Under the pieces are notes generated by a model that saw only the letters and a program-made list of their open reading frames with translations, made no database searches and was not told the DNA's origin. Of a DNA stretch of 64,000 bases, positions 18,056 through 28,076 are shown in pieces. The stretch covers positions 558,001-622,000 of the forward strand of contig NZ_QRDQ01000007.1 of the NCBI RefSeq assembly GCF_003385895.1, given 5' to 3'. The translations under genes and the position numbers were made by a program. Position 1 is the stretch's first letter, and each line of letters opens with the position of its first letter. Source of the DNA: Flavobacterium cutihirudinis (GTDB lineage: Bacteria > Bacteroidota > Bacteroidia > Flavobacteriales > Flavobacteriaceae).

Positions 18056-20698
18056 ATGTCTGAAGGAGAAAAGTTAATTCCTATTAACATTGAGGATGAA
18101 ATGAAATCAGCTTACATCGATTATTCGATGTCAGTAATCGTATCGAGAGCACTTCCGGATGTTAGAGATGGCTTGAAACCAGTGCATCGAAGAGTTCTTT
18201 ACGGAATGTATGATTTAGGTGTAACTTCTAGATCTGCCCACAAAAAATCTGCGAGAATTGTAGGGGAGGTTCTGGGTAAGTATCACCCGCACGGAGATAC
18301 TTCTGTTTATGACGCAATGGTTCGTATGGCTCAGGAATGGAGTATGCGATATTTATTAGTTGATGGCCAGGGTAACTTTGGATCTGTCGATGGTGACAGC
18401 CCGGCAGCAATGCGTTATACAGAGGCTAGAATGCGTAAGATTTCTGAGGACATTATGGCTGATATCGAAAAAGAAACGGTTGATTTTCAATTAAACTTTG
18501 ACGATACTTTATACGAGCCAAAAGTAATGCCAACCAGAGTTCCTACTTTGTTAGTAAACGGAGCAACCGGTATTGCGGTTGGTATGGCGACAAATATGCC
18601 TCCACATAATTTAACTGAAGTTATCAACGGTACATTAGCATACCTTGATAATAACGATATTGAAATAGATGAATTAATTACGCATGTTAAAGCTCCGGAT
18701 TTCCCAACAGGAGGTGTAATTTATGGATACGAAGGTGTTCGTGAAGCATTCAAAACAGGAAGAGGACGTATTGTAATGCGTGCTAAAGTTGGTTTTGAAG
18801 AAGTTGATGGAAGAGAATGTATCATTGTTACTGAAATTCCATATCAGGTTAACAAAGCCGAAATGATCAAACGTACGGCTGATTTGGTTAACGATAAAAA
18901 AATTGAAGGTATTGCCAATATTCGTGACGAATCGGATAGAACTGGTATGCGTATCGTTTATATTTTAAAACGTGATGCTACTCCAAACGTAGTTTTAAAT
19001 ACCTTATATAAATATACTCAGTTACAATCTTCTTTCAGTGTAAATAATATTGCATTGGTTAAAGGACGTCCTCAATTATTGAATCTAAAAGATATGATTC
19101 ATTACTTTATTGAGCACCGTCACGATGTTGTAGTGAGAAGAACACAATTTGAATTACGCAAAGCGGAAGAAAGAGCACATATCTTAGAAGGTCTGATTAT
19201 TGCTTCTGACAATATTGATGAAGTTATTGCGTTAATTAGAGGTTCTAAAAACACAGATGAAGCAAGAGAAAAATTAATCGAAAGATTTAAGTTGTCTGAC
19301 ATACAAGCTCGTGCGATTGTTGAAATGCGTTTACGTCAGTTAACAGGACTGGAGCAGGATAAATTAAGAGCTGAGTTTGAAGAATTAATGAAATTAATTG
19401 AGCATTTGAAAGCTTTATTAGCAGACGTTAATTTAAGAACAGATTTAATTAAAGAAGAATTAATTGAAATTCGCGATAAATACGGTGACGCTCGTCGTTC
19501 TCAAATTGAGTATTCTGGTGGTGATGTAAGTATCGAAGATTTAATTGCCGATGAAAATGTAGTAATTACTATTTCTCATGCAGGTTATATCAAACGTACA
19601 AACCTAACAGAATATAAAACTCAAAATAGAGGAGGAGTTGGTCAGAAAAGTGCTGGAACAAGAGATCAGGATTTCCTTGAGCATATGTTCGTTGCAACCA
19701 ATCACCAGTACATGATGTTCTTTACGCAAAAAGGAAAATGTTTCTGGATGCGTGTTTACGAAATTCCGGAAGGAAGTAAAACAGCAAAAGGTAGAGCAAT
19801 TCAGAATCTTGTTAATATTGAAAGCGATGACAAAGTAAAAGCTTTCATTTGTACGCAAGACTTAAAAGATAAAGATTATATCAATAGTCATAATCTTGTA
19901 ATGGTAACCAAACAAGGTCAGGTTAAGAAAACTTCTTTAGAGAAATATTCTAAACCTCGTGTAAATGGTGTTGCCGCTATTACAATTAAAGAAGGAGACG
20001 AATTAATGGGAGCGCAATTAACCAACGGTGAAAGTCAGATTATTTTGGCTGTGAAGTCTGGTAAATTGGTTCGTTTTGAAGAAACCAAAACACGTCCGAT
20101 GGGAAGAACAGCTTCTGGAGTTCGTGGAATTACTTTAAAAGACGACACTGATGAAGTAATTGGTATGGTTACTGTTGATAAAAACGACATTAATGATTCT
20201 CAAATTTTAGTTGTAACTGAAAATGGATACGGAAAACGTACCAAATTAGTAGACGAGGATGGAGAAGATGTTTACAGAATTACAAACCGTGGAGGTAAAG
20301 GTGTTAAAACACTTAATATCACTGAAAAAACGGGTAAATTAATCTCGATAAATGCTGTAACTGATTCTGATGATTTGATGATTATCAATAAATCAGGATT
20401 GACAATTAGAATGGCTATCGAGGATTTACGTGTTATGGGACGTGCTACTCAGGGTGTTAGATTGATTAACCTGAAAGGGAAAGATTCTATCGCTGCTGTT
20501 ACAACAGTAATGAAAGATGAGGCTGAAGAAGTTGTTGTCGATGAAGACGGAAACGTTGTTGAATCGGTTATAGAAAGAGTTAAGCCAGATCTTGATGAAG
20601 TTCTTGAAGATGATGGAACACCGGATGACGACGAGGATGATACTGAAGAAGAAGTAGAAGACGAAGATGATTCTGAAGAAGAAGAATCTGAAGAATAA
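18056..20698 (+). CDS. gyrA: DNA gyrase subunit A
   Basis: GyrA is the breakage-rejoining subunit of the A2B2 gyrase that adds negative supercoils. The catalytic tyrosine is Tyr121 in [10 protein letters not shown]. The quinolone-determining region reads [20 protein letters not shown]: the site equal to E. coli Ser83 is Thr82, and the Asp87 equivalent is Asp86. From memory, Thr is the usual residue in Flavobacterium, so this is not taken as a resistance change. Residues about 500-820 form the DNA-wrapping beta-pinwheel with the GyrA-box [12 protein letters not shown]. The last 35 residues are almost all Asp/Glu, as in other members of the phylum. A TPR lipoprotein-like gene follows after 44 bases and may be co-transcribed. 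Confidence 0.97.
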   Translation: MSEGEKLIPINIEDEMKSAYIDYSMSVIVSRALPDVRDGLKPVHRRVLYGMYDLGVTSRSAHKKSARIVGEVLGKYHPHGDTSVYDAMVRMAQEWSMRYLLVDGQGNFGSVDGDSPAAMRYTEARMRKISEDIMADIEKETVDFQLNFDDTLYEPKVMPTRVPTLLVNGATGIAVGMATNMPPHNLTEVINGTLAYLDNNDIEIDELITHVKAPDFPTGGVIYGYEGVREAFKTGRGRIVMRAKVGFEEVDGRECIIVTEIPYQVNKAEMIKRTADLVNDKKIEGIANIRDESDRTGMRIVYILKRDATPNVVLNTLYKYTQLQSSFSVNNIALVKGRPQLLNLKDMIHYFIEHRHDVVVRRTQFELRKAEERAHILEGLIIASDNIDEVIALIRGSKNTDEAREKLIERFKLSDIQARAIVEMRLRQLTGLEQDKLRAEFEELMKLIEHLKALLADVNLRTDLIKEELIEIRDKYGDARRSQIEYSGGDVSIEDLIADENVVITISHAGYIKRTNLTEYKTQNRGGVGQKSAGTRDQDFLEHMFVATNHQYMMFFTQKGKCFWMRVYEIPEGSKTAKGRAIQNLVNIESDDKVKAFICTQDLKDKDYINSHNLVMVTKQGQVKKTSLEKYSKPRVNGVAAITIKEGDELMGAQLTNGESQIILAVKSGKLVRFEETKTRPMGRTASGVRGITLKDDTDEVIGMVTVDKNDINDSQILVVTENGYGKRTKLVDEDGEDVYRITNRGGKGVKTLNITEKTGKLISINAVTDSDDLMIINKSGLTIRMAIEDLRVMGRATQGVRLINLKGKDSIAAVTTVMKDEAEEVVVDEDGNVVESVIERVKPDLDEVLEDDGTPDDDEDDTEEEVEDEDDSEEEESEE

Positions 20699-20742
20699 AT
20701 AATTAAGAAGAAAATTAAAATTAAATACACAAATTGAATATT

Positions 20743-22011
20743 ATGAAAAGTAAATATGTAATATTGGCATCAGCATTATTGATTTCACTAGCTACTTTTG
20801 CTCAGAAAGATCAGATTAAAAGTGCTGAAAAAGCTTTAAAAAGTGGAGATGCTCAAGGAGCAGTTTCAATCTTAAACGACGCAGAGAACATGATAGCAAA
20901 TGCTAAAGATGTTGAGCAGGCGCAGTTTTATTTTGTAAAAGGGAATAGTTATTTAGAATTGGCTAATAAAAAGGTAGATGAAAGTAAAAACTTATCTTTA
21001 GCTGCTGACAGTTACAAAAAATTAATTGAAATTGAAAAAGCATCTGGAAAACAAAAGTATTCTACTCAGGCGGCTACTTCAATTACTGATATTAAAGGAA
21101 AATTGATCAATTCAGCTATTGAAGATACTCAGGCTAACAAAAACTCTGAAGGAGCTAAAAAGTTATATGATGCTTATTTGTTAGATAAAAATGATACAAT
21201 TAATTTATACTATGCAGCTTCAACTGCTGTAAATGCACAAGATTTTGATACTGCATTGCCAATGTATGAAGAATTGAAAAAAATCAATTATTCAGGAAAA
21301 GGAACAAGCTACACTGCAGTAAACAAAGCTACAAAGAATGAAGATGGCTTCAATAGTGCAAAAGAAAGAGATTTAGCTGTAAAATTAGGTACTCACGAAA
21401 AGCCTAAAACTGAGGCTATTCCATCAAAAAGAGGAGAGATTTACAAAAATCTAGCTTTAATTTTGGTTCAAAAAGGAAAAATTGAAGAAGCTAAAAAAGC
21501 TATCTCTGATGCAAGAAAAACAAATCCAGATGATTCTTCTTTACTTTTAACAGAAGCTAACTTATATCTTGAGACTAAAGATTATGATACTTACAAAAAA
21601 TTAGTTGGTGAAGCTTTACAAAAAGAGCCAAACAATGCTGATTTAGTATTTAATTTAGGTGTTTTAAGTGCAAATGCTGGTAATAATGCAGATGCTGAAA
21701 AGTATTATTTAAGAGCAATTGAAGTTAATCCTAACTATACAAATGCTTACCTTAACCTTGCTGCATTGAAATTAGAAGCTGAAAAGCCAATTATCGATGA
21801 GATGAATAAATTGGGTACTTCTGCTAAAGATATGAAGCGTTATGATGTTTTAAAAGCACAAAGAGAAGGTGTTTTCAAAAGTGTTATTCCTTACCTTAAA
21901 AAAGCAAATGAGTTAGATCCTAAGAATGAAAGTGTATCTAAAACTTTGTTAGGAGTTTACAGCGCGTTAGAAATGACTGCTGAAGCTAAAGCTTTAAAAG
22001 CAACAATGTAA
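20743..22011 (+). CDS. Exported TPR-repeat protein
   Basis: The start is placed at ATG 20743 (MKSKYVILASALLISLATFAQ), which gives a clean type I signal peptide with cleavage near residue 20; an alternative TTG three codons upstream is less likely. The 422-residue product has a helical body with TPR-type repeats, clearest at about residues 230-350 (AEKYYLRAIEVNPNYTNAYL is one unit). It should be a periplasmic or outer-membrane-associated scaffold. Partner unknown. It follows gyrA closely and ends at a strong terminator, so both could share a transcript, a pairing common in flavobacterial genomes as far as I recall. Confidence 0.85.
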   Translation: MKSKYVILASALLISLATFAQKDQIKSAEKALKSGDAQGAVSILNDAENMIANAKDVEQAQFYFVKGNSYLELANKKVDESKNLSLAADSYKKLIEIEKASGKQKYSTQAATSITDIKGKLINSAIEDTQANKNSEGAKKLYDAYLLDKNDTINLYYAASTAVNAQDFDTALPMYEELKKINYSGKGTSYTAVNKATKNEDGFNSAKERDLAVKLGTHEKPKTEAIPSKRGEIYKNLALILVQKGKIEEAKKAISDARKTNPDDSSLLLTEANLYLETKDYDTYKKLVGEALQKEPNNADLVFNLGVLSANAGNNADAEKYYLRAIEVNPNYTNAYLNLAALKLEAEKPIIDEMNKLGTSAKDMKRYDVLKAQREGVFKSVIPYLKKANELDPKNESVSKTLLGVYSALEMTAEAKALKATM

Positions 22012-22028
22012 TAGATTGTTATAGAATA

Positions 22029-22064
22029 TAAAAAAAAACCATTCACATCGTGAATGGTTTTTTT
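22029..22064 (+). terminator. Terminator after the TPR gene
   Basis: AAAAAACCATTCAC and GTGAATGGTTTTTT form a 14-bp stem with a short loop followed by T residues; it lies between convergent genes and works in both directions. Confidence 0.9.
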
Positions 22065-22081
22065 TATGTCTTACTATTAGA

Positions 22082-22501
22082 TTAATTTTCTAAAACAGCA
22101 TTTAATGTAATGGTTGTGTTTAGAAGTTTTGATATTGGACATATTTCTTTAGCCTTGGCAGCAGTTGCAGCAAATTCGTCTGCAGAAATCGAAGGAACTT
22201 TTCCTTTTAGTTCCAGATGTATTAATGTAATTGTTCCATCTTCAAACGTTACTGTAGCTTCTGTAGTTAAATCATCCGCAGTAAAACCTCCTTCGTTTAA
22301 TAAAAAACTTAATTGCATCGTAAAGCAGCCAGAATGTGCTGCTGCAACAAGTTCTTCTGGATTTGTTCCAACACCGTCAGCAAATCTGGTTTTAAATGAT
22401 AATTGTGCATTGTCAAGAGTTGTGCTCTGAGTGCTTATAGTTCCTTTTCCCTCCATGCCGGTTCCTTTCCAATTTGCATGAGCTTTTCTGGTAAATTTCA
22501 T
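22082..22501 (-). CDS. osmC: OsmC family peroxiredoxin
   Basis: The 139-residue protein is an OsmC-type thiol peroxidase that reduces organic hydroperoxides. The start is placed at the ATG at 22499-22501 (MKFTRKAHANWKGTGMEGKG), where the family pattern begins; upstream in-frame codons do not resemble it. The two redox cysteines are present: Cys59 in AAAHSGCFTMQLS and Cys121 in KEICPISKLL. NPEELVAAAHSGC is the family signature and separates the OsmC from the Ohr subgroup only weakly, so OsmC is preferred by the Trp/Gly-rich N-terminus. Cytoplasmic dimer expected. Stress induction is usual for the family but no operator is evident. Confidence 0.93.
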   Translation of the reverse strand: MKFTRKAHANWKGTGMEGKGTISTQSTTLDNAQLSFKTRFADGVGTNPEELVAAAHSGCFTMQLSFLLNEGGFTADDLTTEATVTFEDGTITLIHLELKGKVPSISADEFAATAAKAKEICPISKLLNTTITLNAVLEN

Positions 22502-22625
22502 ATTTATAGTTTTAAGGATTAATATAGTTTTTAATGGTTTGATTATCAGTTGTAAAAAGTGAATATCAAATATAATCAATATTTTGTGGTCTCGTTTTAT
22601 TAATTTGTTATCTCTCAGTGAAATG

Positions 22626-22656
22626 CAAAAAAAAAGGTGCAATTTTAATTGCACCT
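22626..22656 (-). terminator. Terminator after the DUF349 gene
   Basis: AAGGTGCAATT and AATTGCACCTT form an 11-bp stem with a 3-base loop; nine T residues follow on the minus strand. Confidence 0.88.
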
Positions 22657-22679
22657 TGATTATTTGTAAAGATCTAAAT

Positions 22680-24665
22680 CTATTCCTGATTTAAATTTCT
22701 TAATTGTTTTAGTTTGTCTTTCCATACTTCGAGACTTTCTTTATGGATAGCAATGTTTTTACGCACTTCTAGAACAATTGAATTTTCTTTTTTAGCGTTT
22801 TTTGTATTGGCAAAAAACTGAATATTATTTTCAAGTTGAAATATTTCGTTTTGAACTTCTTCAATTTTACGCATTAGGAAAATCTTTTCGTTGTCTAATT
22901 TACGAGTATCATTGCTGTCAGATAAAGAATCGATTCGGTTAGAAAAACGCATCATTTCAGTTTCTTTCTTGCTCAAGCTTAGTTTTTCAAAAAGAGCATC
23001 AAGGATTTTATTGAATTTGCCTTCAATATGACGTCTTGAAAAAGGTACTTTTCCGTAACCTTTCCAGATTTCGATGTGTTTTTTTATAGCATCCAAATCC
23101 GTTTTATGATCACCAGTTAGTTGGTAAGCTCTTAAAATATCTAAATATGCTTTTTTATTATCGAAAGCGTTGATTTCATCAACATTTTCTTCTGATTTGT
23201 GTTCTTTTAATTTGTCGAAATAATGGTTGCAGGCATCTTTAAATTCTTTCCAGATTTTATCAGAATATTTTTTAGGCACATGACCAATTTGTTTCCATTC
23301 TTCCTGAATTTGTTTCATCACAGGTGTTGTTGAACCGAAATCAGTGCTTTCCTGAAGTTCTTTAGCCTTTGCAACCAAAGCCATTTTTTTGTTCAAATTG
23401 TCGTTTTGATCTTTTTTAATGTCTTTGTAAAATGAATTTTTAAAAGCATTAAAATTTCTAACTGCCGTTTTGAAAGCAGCCCAGGTTTCTTCGTTTACTT
23501 CTGCTGGTACTTTTCCGGCTGCGAAAAACTCATTTCTAAGACCTTCAACTTTCTGAATTTGAACAAGCCATTGTGAGTGAGAGTTAACTTTTTCTGTTCC
23601 TAAAACTTCAATTTTAGCAATGATTGCTTTTTTTGCTTCAAGATTTTGTTGTTCGTTGGCTCTTTGGCTTTCGAATAAAACTTCTCTTTTATCATGAATT
23701 TTTTTAGTCAGTTCACTAAACTTATTCCAGATCGTATCGCGGTGTTCTTTAGAAACAGGTCCGATATCTTCTTTCCAGATACGGTGCAAGTCCTGTAATT
23801 CACGGAAAGCTTTGCTAATATCTGTTTCGTTTAATAACTCTTCAACTCTTGCAATTATTTTTTGCTTTTGGTCTAAATTGTATTTAAAATCCAAATCTCT
23901 TGCTTCACGATCCAGATGTAAATAATCGTAGAAATTTTCAACATGAAAATGATAGTTATTCCAAACATGATTGTATTTGTCTTTAGGAATAGCTCCGGCA
24001 TTTTTCCATCTTTCTCTTAAATCATTAAAATGCTTAAGTGTGTCTTTTATGTTTTCCTGAGGGTTTATTAGTTCTTTTAGTTCTTCAACTATGGCAAGTC
24101 TGTTCTCAAGATTTGTTTTTAAATTTGATTGTAAATGCTTAAAGTGAGCATTTCTTTTTTCTCTAAAAACATTATAATATTCGTCAAATTTTGATTTTAA
24201 AGGAGAATGGTATTCAAATTCCTCGTTTGGATCTTGTTTAGAAGCGTTGAATTCTTCTTTTTTCTCTTCAATTAAATGATTGTATTGTAGTAAAAATGAT
24301 TTTTTGATTTCTTCAATATGATCCTTAACAGACATTACCTTGTCTATTTGAATTAGTTTTTTTAATTCATCGACAAGAGCATCTAGTGCAAAGGTGTCAT
24401 AATCCTTCATAGGAATATCATGGCGCTCTTTTAGCGTTTCATCTTCACTTTCTTCAGCATTAGAATTTGTGATAGCATCAAGTGCAGTCTGGTGATTGTT
24501 TTCTTCGCTTTCAGTGGTGTTTTGAGCCTCTTTTTCAGAAACTTCATTTTCAACTGTACTGCCAGAATTCAATGTTTCAATTGCATCTTCCTGAGTAGAA
24601 TCCGTAATTTCGATTCCTAATTTTCCGTCTGCTTCCTGCAGGTTATCATTCTTTTCTTCTAACAT
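22680..24665 (-). CDS. DUF349 repeat protein
   Basis: A 661-residue, highly charged, helical protein. The first 95 residues are acidic and low in complexity; then four to five repeats of about 75 residues follow, each with a Trp plus a G-x-[IV]-P-K/S block (ERWKNAGAIPKDKYNHVWNN, IWKEDIGPVSKEHRDTIWNK, EEWKQIGHVPKKYSDKIWKE, IWKGYGKVPFSRRHIEGKFN). This is the DUF349 pattern. The family has no settled function; members in other phyla have been linked to translation or DNA-binding but I do not assign one. A coiled coil ends the protein (about 600-655). Single-gene unit with a strong terminator. Confidence 0.9.
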   Translation of the reverse strand: MLEEKNDNLQEADGKLGIEITDSTQEDAIETLNSGSTVENEVSEKEAQNTTESEENNHQTALDAITNSNAEESEDETLKERHDIPMKDYDTFALDALVDELKKLIQIDKVMSVKDHIEEIKKSFLLQYNHLIEEKKEEFNASKQDPNEEFEYHSPLKSKFDEYYNVFREKRNAHFKHLQSNLKTNLENRLAIVEELKELINPQENIKDTLKHFNDLRERWKNAGAIPKDKYNHVWNNYHFHVENFYDYLHLDREARDLDFKYNLDQKQKIIARVEELLNETDISKAFRELQDLHRIWKEDIGPVSKEHRDTIWNKFSELTKKIHDKREVLFESQRANEQQNLEAKKAIIAKIEVLGTEKVNSHSQWLVQIQKVEGLRNEFFAAGKVPAEVNEETWAAFKTAVRNFNAFKNSFYKDIKKDQNDNLNKKMALVAKAKELQESTDFGSTTPVMKQIQEEWKQIGHVPKKYSDKIWKEFKDACNHYFDKLKEHKSEENVDEINAFDNKKAYLDILRAYQLTGDHKTDLDAIKKHIEIWKGYGKVPFSRRHIEGKFNKILDALFEKLSLSKKETEMMRFSNRIDSLSDSNDTRKLDNEKIFLMRKIEEVQNEIFQLENNIQFFANTKNAKKENSIVLEVRKNIAIHKESLEVWKDKLKQLRNLNQE

Positions 24666-24901
24666 TGTAAATGTATAAGGTTTTTACTTTAACAGTGCGA
24701 AAGATAGTAAAGGTGTTTCTAAATACAAAATAAATCGTTTGTTTATACGCTATTTTACTATGAATTAACTGTTAATTGATATGATATAATAGATTGATAT
24801 GTTAATTTTTGCTCATTATTTTGAAATACGGTTAGATGCTTTTTTAGTGCTTCAACTGTAATTTAAATAAAAACGATAAAAAACAGAATTACGAATTTGG
24901 T

Positions 24902-25654
24902 TTAAAACAAAACTAGTAAACCAACTTCGACACCAAAATTATATGATTTTTCGCCTCCAAAGGCAACGCTGGGGTGTACGTAAACCAAATTTGTTGGAGT
25001 AATTTTTCGACCGAATTCCATAAAAGCATTATTCTGAAAGCCGTCAAGAAAATAATTATATCTAAAAGCAACATCTGTCGCAAGCCAATTTTTTCCAAAG
25101 AACCACAAAAGATTATTTTCAAAAAGAGTAACGCTTACATCATTTCTATTGCTTGATCCTGCAAAGCTTTGAGAATGTTCAACAGTAGAAATCCATAAAA
25201 ATTGTTTTTGCTTGAAATATTTTGCGAAAATAAAGGCAGGAATAACGACCCATTTTCCGCTTCCAAAACTAGGATCTACAGCCGAATTTGAGACAACACG
25301 GGTTCTTAGGCCAATTCCGTCGTTTTTTTTGAAATAGGGAATATAACTAATTCCTGCGGCAATATCTCCGAGTCCGGTTTGGTTGATGGAATTTGAGTTG
25401 GTTGAAATTAAAGGAAGATCAAATCTCAAATTCCATGCTTTATTGCCTATCGGCTGTAAAACGCGCAAATTAGTGGTGTTAAACGAGCCATTATCTGTAT
25501 CCAAATATTCATTGTACAATAAGATAGTCTGAAGAAAATAATGGTAGCGGGGCTCCGAAAAGGGACTATCGACCCTACTAATATCTTCATCTTGTGCTTT
25601 TGCAGTAGAGGAAATAAGAAATAAAATGCTGAAATAAAGTAAAAGTTTTTTCAT
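24902..25654 (-). CDS. Probable outer-membrane beta-barrel protein
   Basis: A clear signal peptide (MKKLLLYFSILFLISSTAKAQ) is followed by 230 residues of alternating hydrophobic and polar stretches rich in Tyr, Phe, Asn and Gly, and the chain ends in VGLLVLF with a terminal aromatic residue, as outer-membrane barrels do. The pattern is similar to small porin-like 'transporter/phenol-degradation meta pathway' barrels, but that match is only by general shape. About ten strands could be drawn. No substrate can be named. It stands between aroE and the DUF349 gene without shared function. Confidence 0.7.
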   Translation of the reverse strand: MKKLLLYFSILFLISSTAKAQDEDISRVDSPFSEPRYHYFLQTILLYNEYLDTDNGSFNTTNLRVLQPIGNKAWNLRFDLPLISTNSNSINQTGLGDIAAGISYIPYFKKNDGIGLRTRVVSNSAVDPSFGSGKWVVIPAFIFAKYFKQKQFLWISTVEHSQSFAGSSNRNDVSVTLFENNLLWFFGKNWLATDVAFRYNYFLDGFQNNAFMEFGRKITPTNLVYVHPSVAFGGEKSYNFGVEVGLLVLF

Positions 25655-25709
25655 AACAGTCTATTAATGAGTAGACTAATTTACGAAAATTACTTTAACA
25701 TTTTATTTT

Positions 25710-26459
25710 TTATTTGTTCCAGATTTTCCATGCTTTTTCTGCCTGAAAAATTAGCATATCATAACCATTTTTAATTACGGCACCTCTTTCTTTTGCATTT
25801 TTAAGAAATTGTGTTTCTGCCGGATTATAAATTAAGTCATAAGCAATATGTCTGTCGGTAAAAAACTCGTAAGGAAGATCAGGGCAGGCCTCAATATTTG
25901 GACTTGTACCAACAGGAGTGCAATTGATAATAATTTGAAAATTATCAAATGTTGTCGCGTTGATTAGATTGTAGTCAATAATATTTTCCTTTGCTTCTCT
26001 GGAAACAAATGTATAGGGAATGTCTAATTCTTCTAGCGCATAAGCAACTCCCTTTGAAGCGCCTCCTGTTCCCAGAATGAGTGCTTTTTTGTGATGTGGC
26101 TCTAATAACGGTTTTAAAGATTTTTTAAAGCCGTAATAATCGGTATTGTAGCCTTTTAATTTTCCGTTTTTGGTAAATTTAATAGTGTTTACAGCACCAA
26201 TTAATTGTGCTTTTCTTGAAAGTTTATCTAAATACGGAATGACTTGCTCTTTGTATGGAATGGTAACATTTAAGCCTTTCAAATCCGGATTGTTTTTAAT
26301 TAATCCGGTCAGGTGATCGATTTCTGAAATGTCAAAATTTTCGTAGCTGTTGCCGGCAAAAACTTCATCACTAAATTTTTCTGTAAAATACCCTTTTGAA
26401 AATGAGTAACTAATATTGCGGCCCAATAAGCCAAAACGTCTTTTTAGAATACCAATCAT
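25710..26459 (-). CDS. aroE: Shikimate dehydrogenase
   Basis: AroE reduces 3-dehydroshikimate to shikimate with NADPH in aromatic amino acid synthesis. The start is placed at ATG 26459 (MIGILKRRFGLLGRNISYSF), two bases after the stop of the TPR gene; the longer frame overlapping that gene has a poor, lysine-rich extension. The substrate-binding block LKGLNVTIPYKEQ includes the catalytic Lys (about residue 66), and the Rossmann loop LGTGGASKGVAYAL follows near residue 127. C-terminal NGYDMLIFQAEKAWKIW is the usual ending. The 249-residue length fits. Tight spacing shows co-transcription with the upstream TPR gene. Confidence 0.94.
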   Translation of the reverse strand: MIGILKRRFGLLGRNISYSFSKGYFTEKFSDEVFAGNSYENFDISEIDHLTGLIKNNPDLKGLNVTIPYKEQVIPYLDKLSRKAQLIGAVNTIKFTKNGKLKGYNTDYYGFKKSLKPLLEPHHKKALILGTGGASKGVAYALEELDIPYTFVSREAKENIIDYNLINATTFDNFQIIINCTPVGTSPNIEACPDLPYEFFTDRHIAYDLIYNPAETQFLKNAKERGAVIKNGYDMLIFQAEKAWKIWNK

Positions 26460-26461
26460 TA

Positions 26462-27856
26462 TTATTTTCTGTGTTTTTCGATATAATTTTTTACCATTTT
26501 TTTTGTCCATACTACCGGAAATAAGTCTTCGATTAATATGTAATTATCGAAGTTTAGGCGTAAGGCATTGCTTAAATGAAATTTAGCTTTCGTATTGTCC
26601 TGAATCATAAAGTATAAACCGGCAAGACGATATTCGATTTCGTTTTCTTCCGGAAAGTACTCTGAAGCCTGTAACAAGGTTTGGATAGCACTTTCAAATT
26701 CTCCTAAAAATTGAAGAATATCAACCCAGTATAACCAGGTGTCTAAAGCGTAATCACCAAATTCCACAGCTTTTCTATATCCAAATTCAGCTTCTTCAAA
26801 AAAGTTCATTTGTTTGTTTATGGTCGCATATCGCTTCCAGTACAAACGATTTTGATTGTCGATTGCTAAAGCTTTGTTGACAAAAAATAAGGCTTTTTGG
26901 AAGTTTTTTTGACGAACATGAAAATCTGTAATAGCAATCCATCCCTTGTCCAACAAAGGATCTTCATGTACAGTCTGATTGTAATATTGAAGCGCTTTTA
27001 TCGAATTCCCAAGTTTTTCATAACATTTTCCAATTCGCAGCAATGCATAAGAAGTTGCGTCGTCTAGTTCTATCGTACGATTATAGCTTTCAATTGCTTC
27101 ATTGTATTTTTTAAGACGTTCGTATGATTTCGCCTTTTCCATAAATGCCCCCAAAAATTCATCGTCTATTAAGGTTGCATAATCAAAAGCACGAATCGCA
27201 TTTTCGTATTCTTTTACTCCATAATGCAGGCGTCCAAGCTGGTGCCACGCAATTTCGCTGTAAGGATTTTTGTTGATGTAATCGTTAAGATACACAATGG
27301 CTTCCTGGTTTTGATCTAAAAATTCAAAACAATAAACAACATTGTATAATGCAGACTGATCTTCTAAATCTTCTTCAAGACATTTAATAAAACTGTCTTT
27401 TGCCATCTCAAGGTTATCCATAAAAAGATACTCCATTCCAATAAGATTATACACGTCTGCGTAGTCGTCAGTATACTGCAACGCAATTTTAAGCAGCTCT
27501 ACCGCTTTTTCGTGTTGGTCTCTTTTAGAACAGATATTGGCTTTCTGGATGTAAATTTCCTCGTTGTTAGGTTCAATTGCATACAACTCATTTAAAAGCT
27601 TCTCAGCAATTTCGAGTTTGTCATCGTAAACCAGCATTTCTACTTGTACTAATTTTAAGCCTGTAGATTTTGGGTGCTGATCTAATGCAAGTTTTAAGGC
27701 CTTTTTTGCTAAATTAGCCTTACCTATATCCAAATAATGAAGAATAATTTCTTCGAATTCTTCAGAATCAAAAAAGAGTACTTTGTTAGTTTTTAACATT
27801 GACTCAAATTTGGATAGGGATAGGTTATAATCTTCTTCTTCGTTGCTTAATTGCAT
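26462..27856 (-). CDS. Cytoplasmic TPR-repeat protein
   Basis: The 464-residue product has no signal peptide and consists of about eleven tandem 34-residue TPR units from residue 35 to the end, for example AIRAFDYATLIDDEFLGAFM and AIESYNRTIELDDATSYALL. It is probably a soluble protein-protein interaction scaffold. It is the first gene of a two-gene unit with aroE (two-base gap); this linkage is common in Flavobacteriia to my recollection but gives no function. The 220-base stretch upstream (27857-28076) contains no further gene and should hold its promoter. Confidence 0.88.
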   Translation of the reverse strand: MQLSNEEEDYNLSLSKFESMLKTNKVLFFDSEEFEEIILHYLDIGKANLAKKALKLALDQHPKSTGLKLVQVEMLVYDDKLEIAEKLLNELYAIEPNNEEIYIQKANICSKRDQHEKAVELLKIALQYTDDYADVYNLIGMEYLFMDNLEMAKDSFIKCLEEDLEDQSALYNVVYCFEFLDQNQEAIVYLNDYINKNPYSEIAWHQLGRLHYGVKEYENAIRAFDYATLIDDEFLGAFMEKAKSYERLKKYNEAIESYNRTIELDDATSYALLRIGKCYEKLGNSIKALQYYNQTVHEDPLLDKGWIAITDFHVRQKNFQKALFFVNKALAIDNQNRLYWKRYATINKQMNFFEEAEFGYRKAVEFGDYALDTWLYWVDILQFLGEFESAIQTLLQASEYFPEENEIEYRLAGLYFMIQDNTKAKFHLSNALRLNFDNYILIEDLFPVVWTKKMVKNYIEKHRK

Positions 27857-28076
27857 ACTTTGTTTTATTTGAAATTAGCCTGTTATAAAATTAGGCAACC
27901 ATATTATTGATGTGGGGAAGGAAAATTAATTGTTGTGAACAATTTAATTAACAATATGGACAGAATCAAGGTTCTGTTTTTAATCATAATCTTCTGATAT
28001 TTAAAAGATTATTTGGTTGTTATTCTATTAATTTTCGAAACTGAAAACGCGATTAGAAATCAGTTTCATTTTTAGC

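Noticed and set aside
18280..18360. Thr at the GyrA Ser83-equivalent position as a quinolone resistance change
   Set aside because: Thr is, to my recollection, the normal residue in Flavobacterium, so no resistance is inferred.
20449..20730. Ser-rich minus-strand frame opposite the end of gyrA
   Set aside because: Antisense shadow of the Asp/Glu-rich GyrA tail (GAT/GAA read in reverse give Ser codons).
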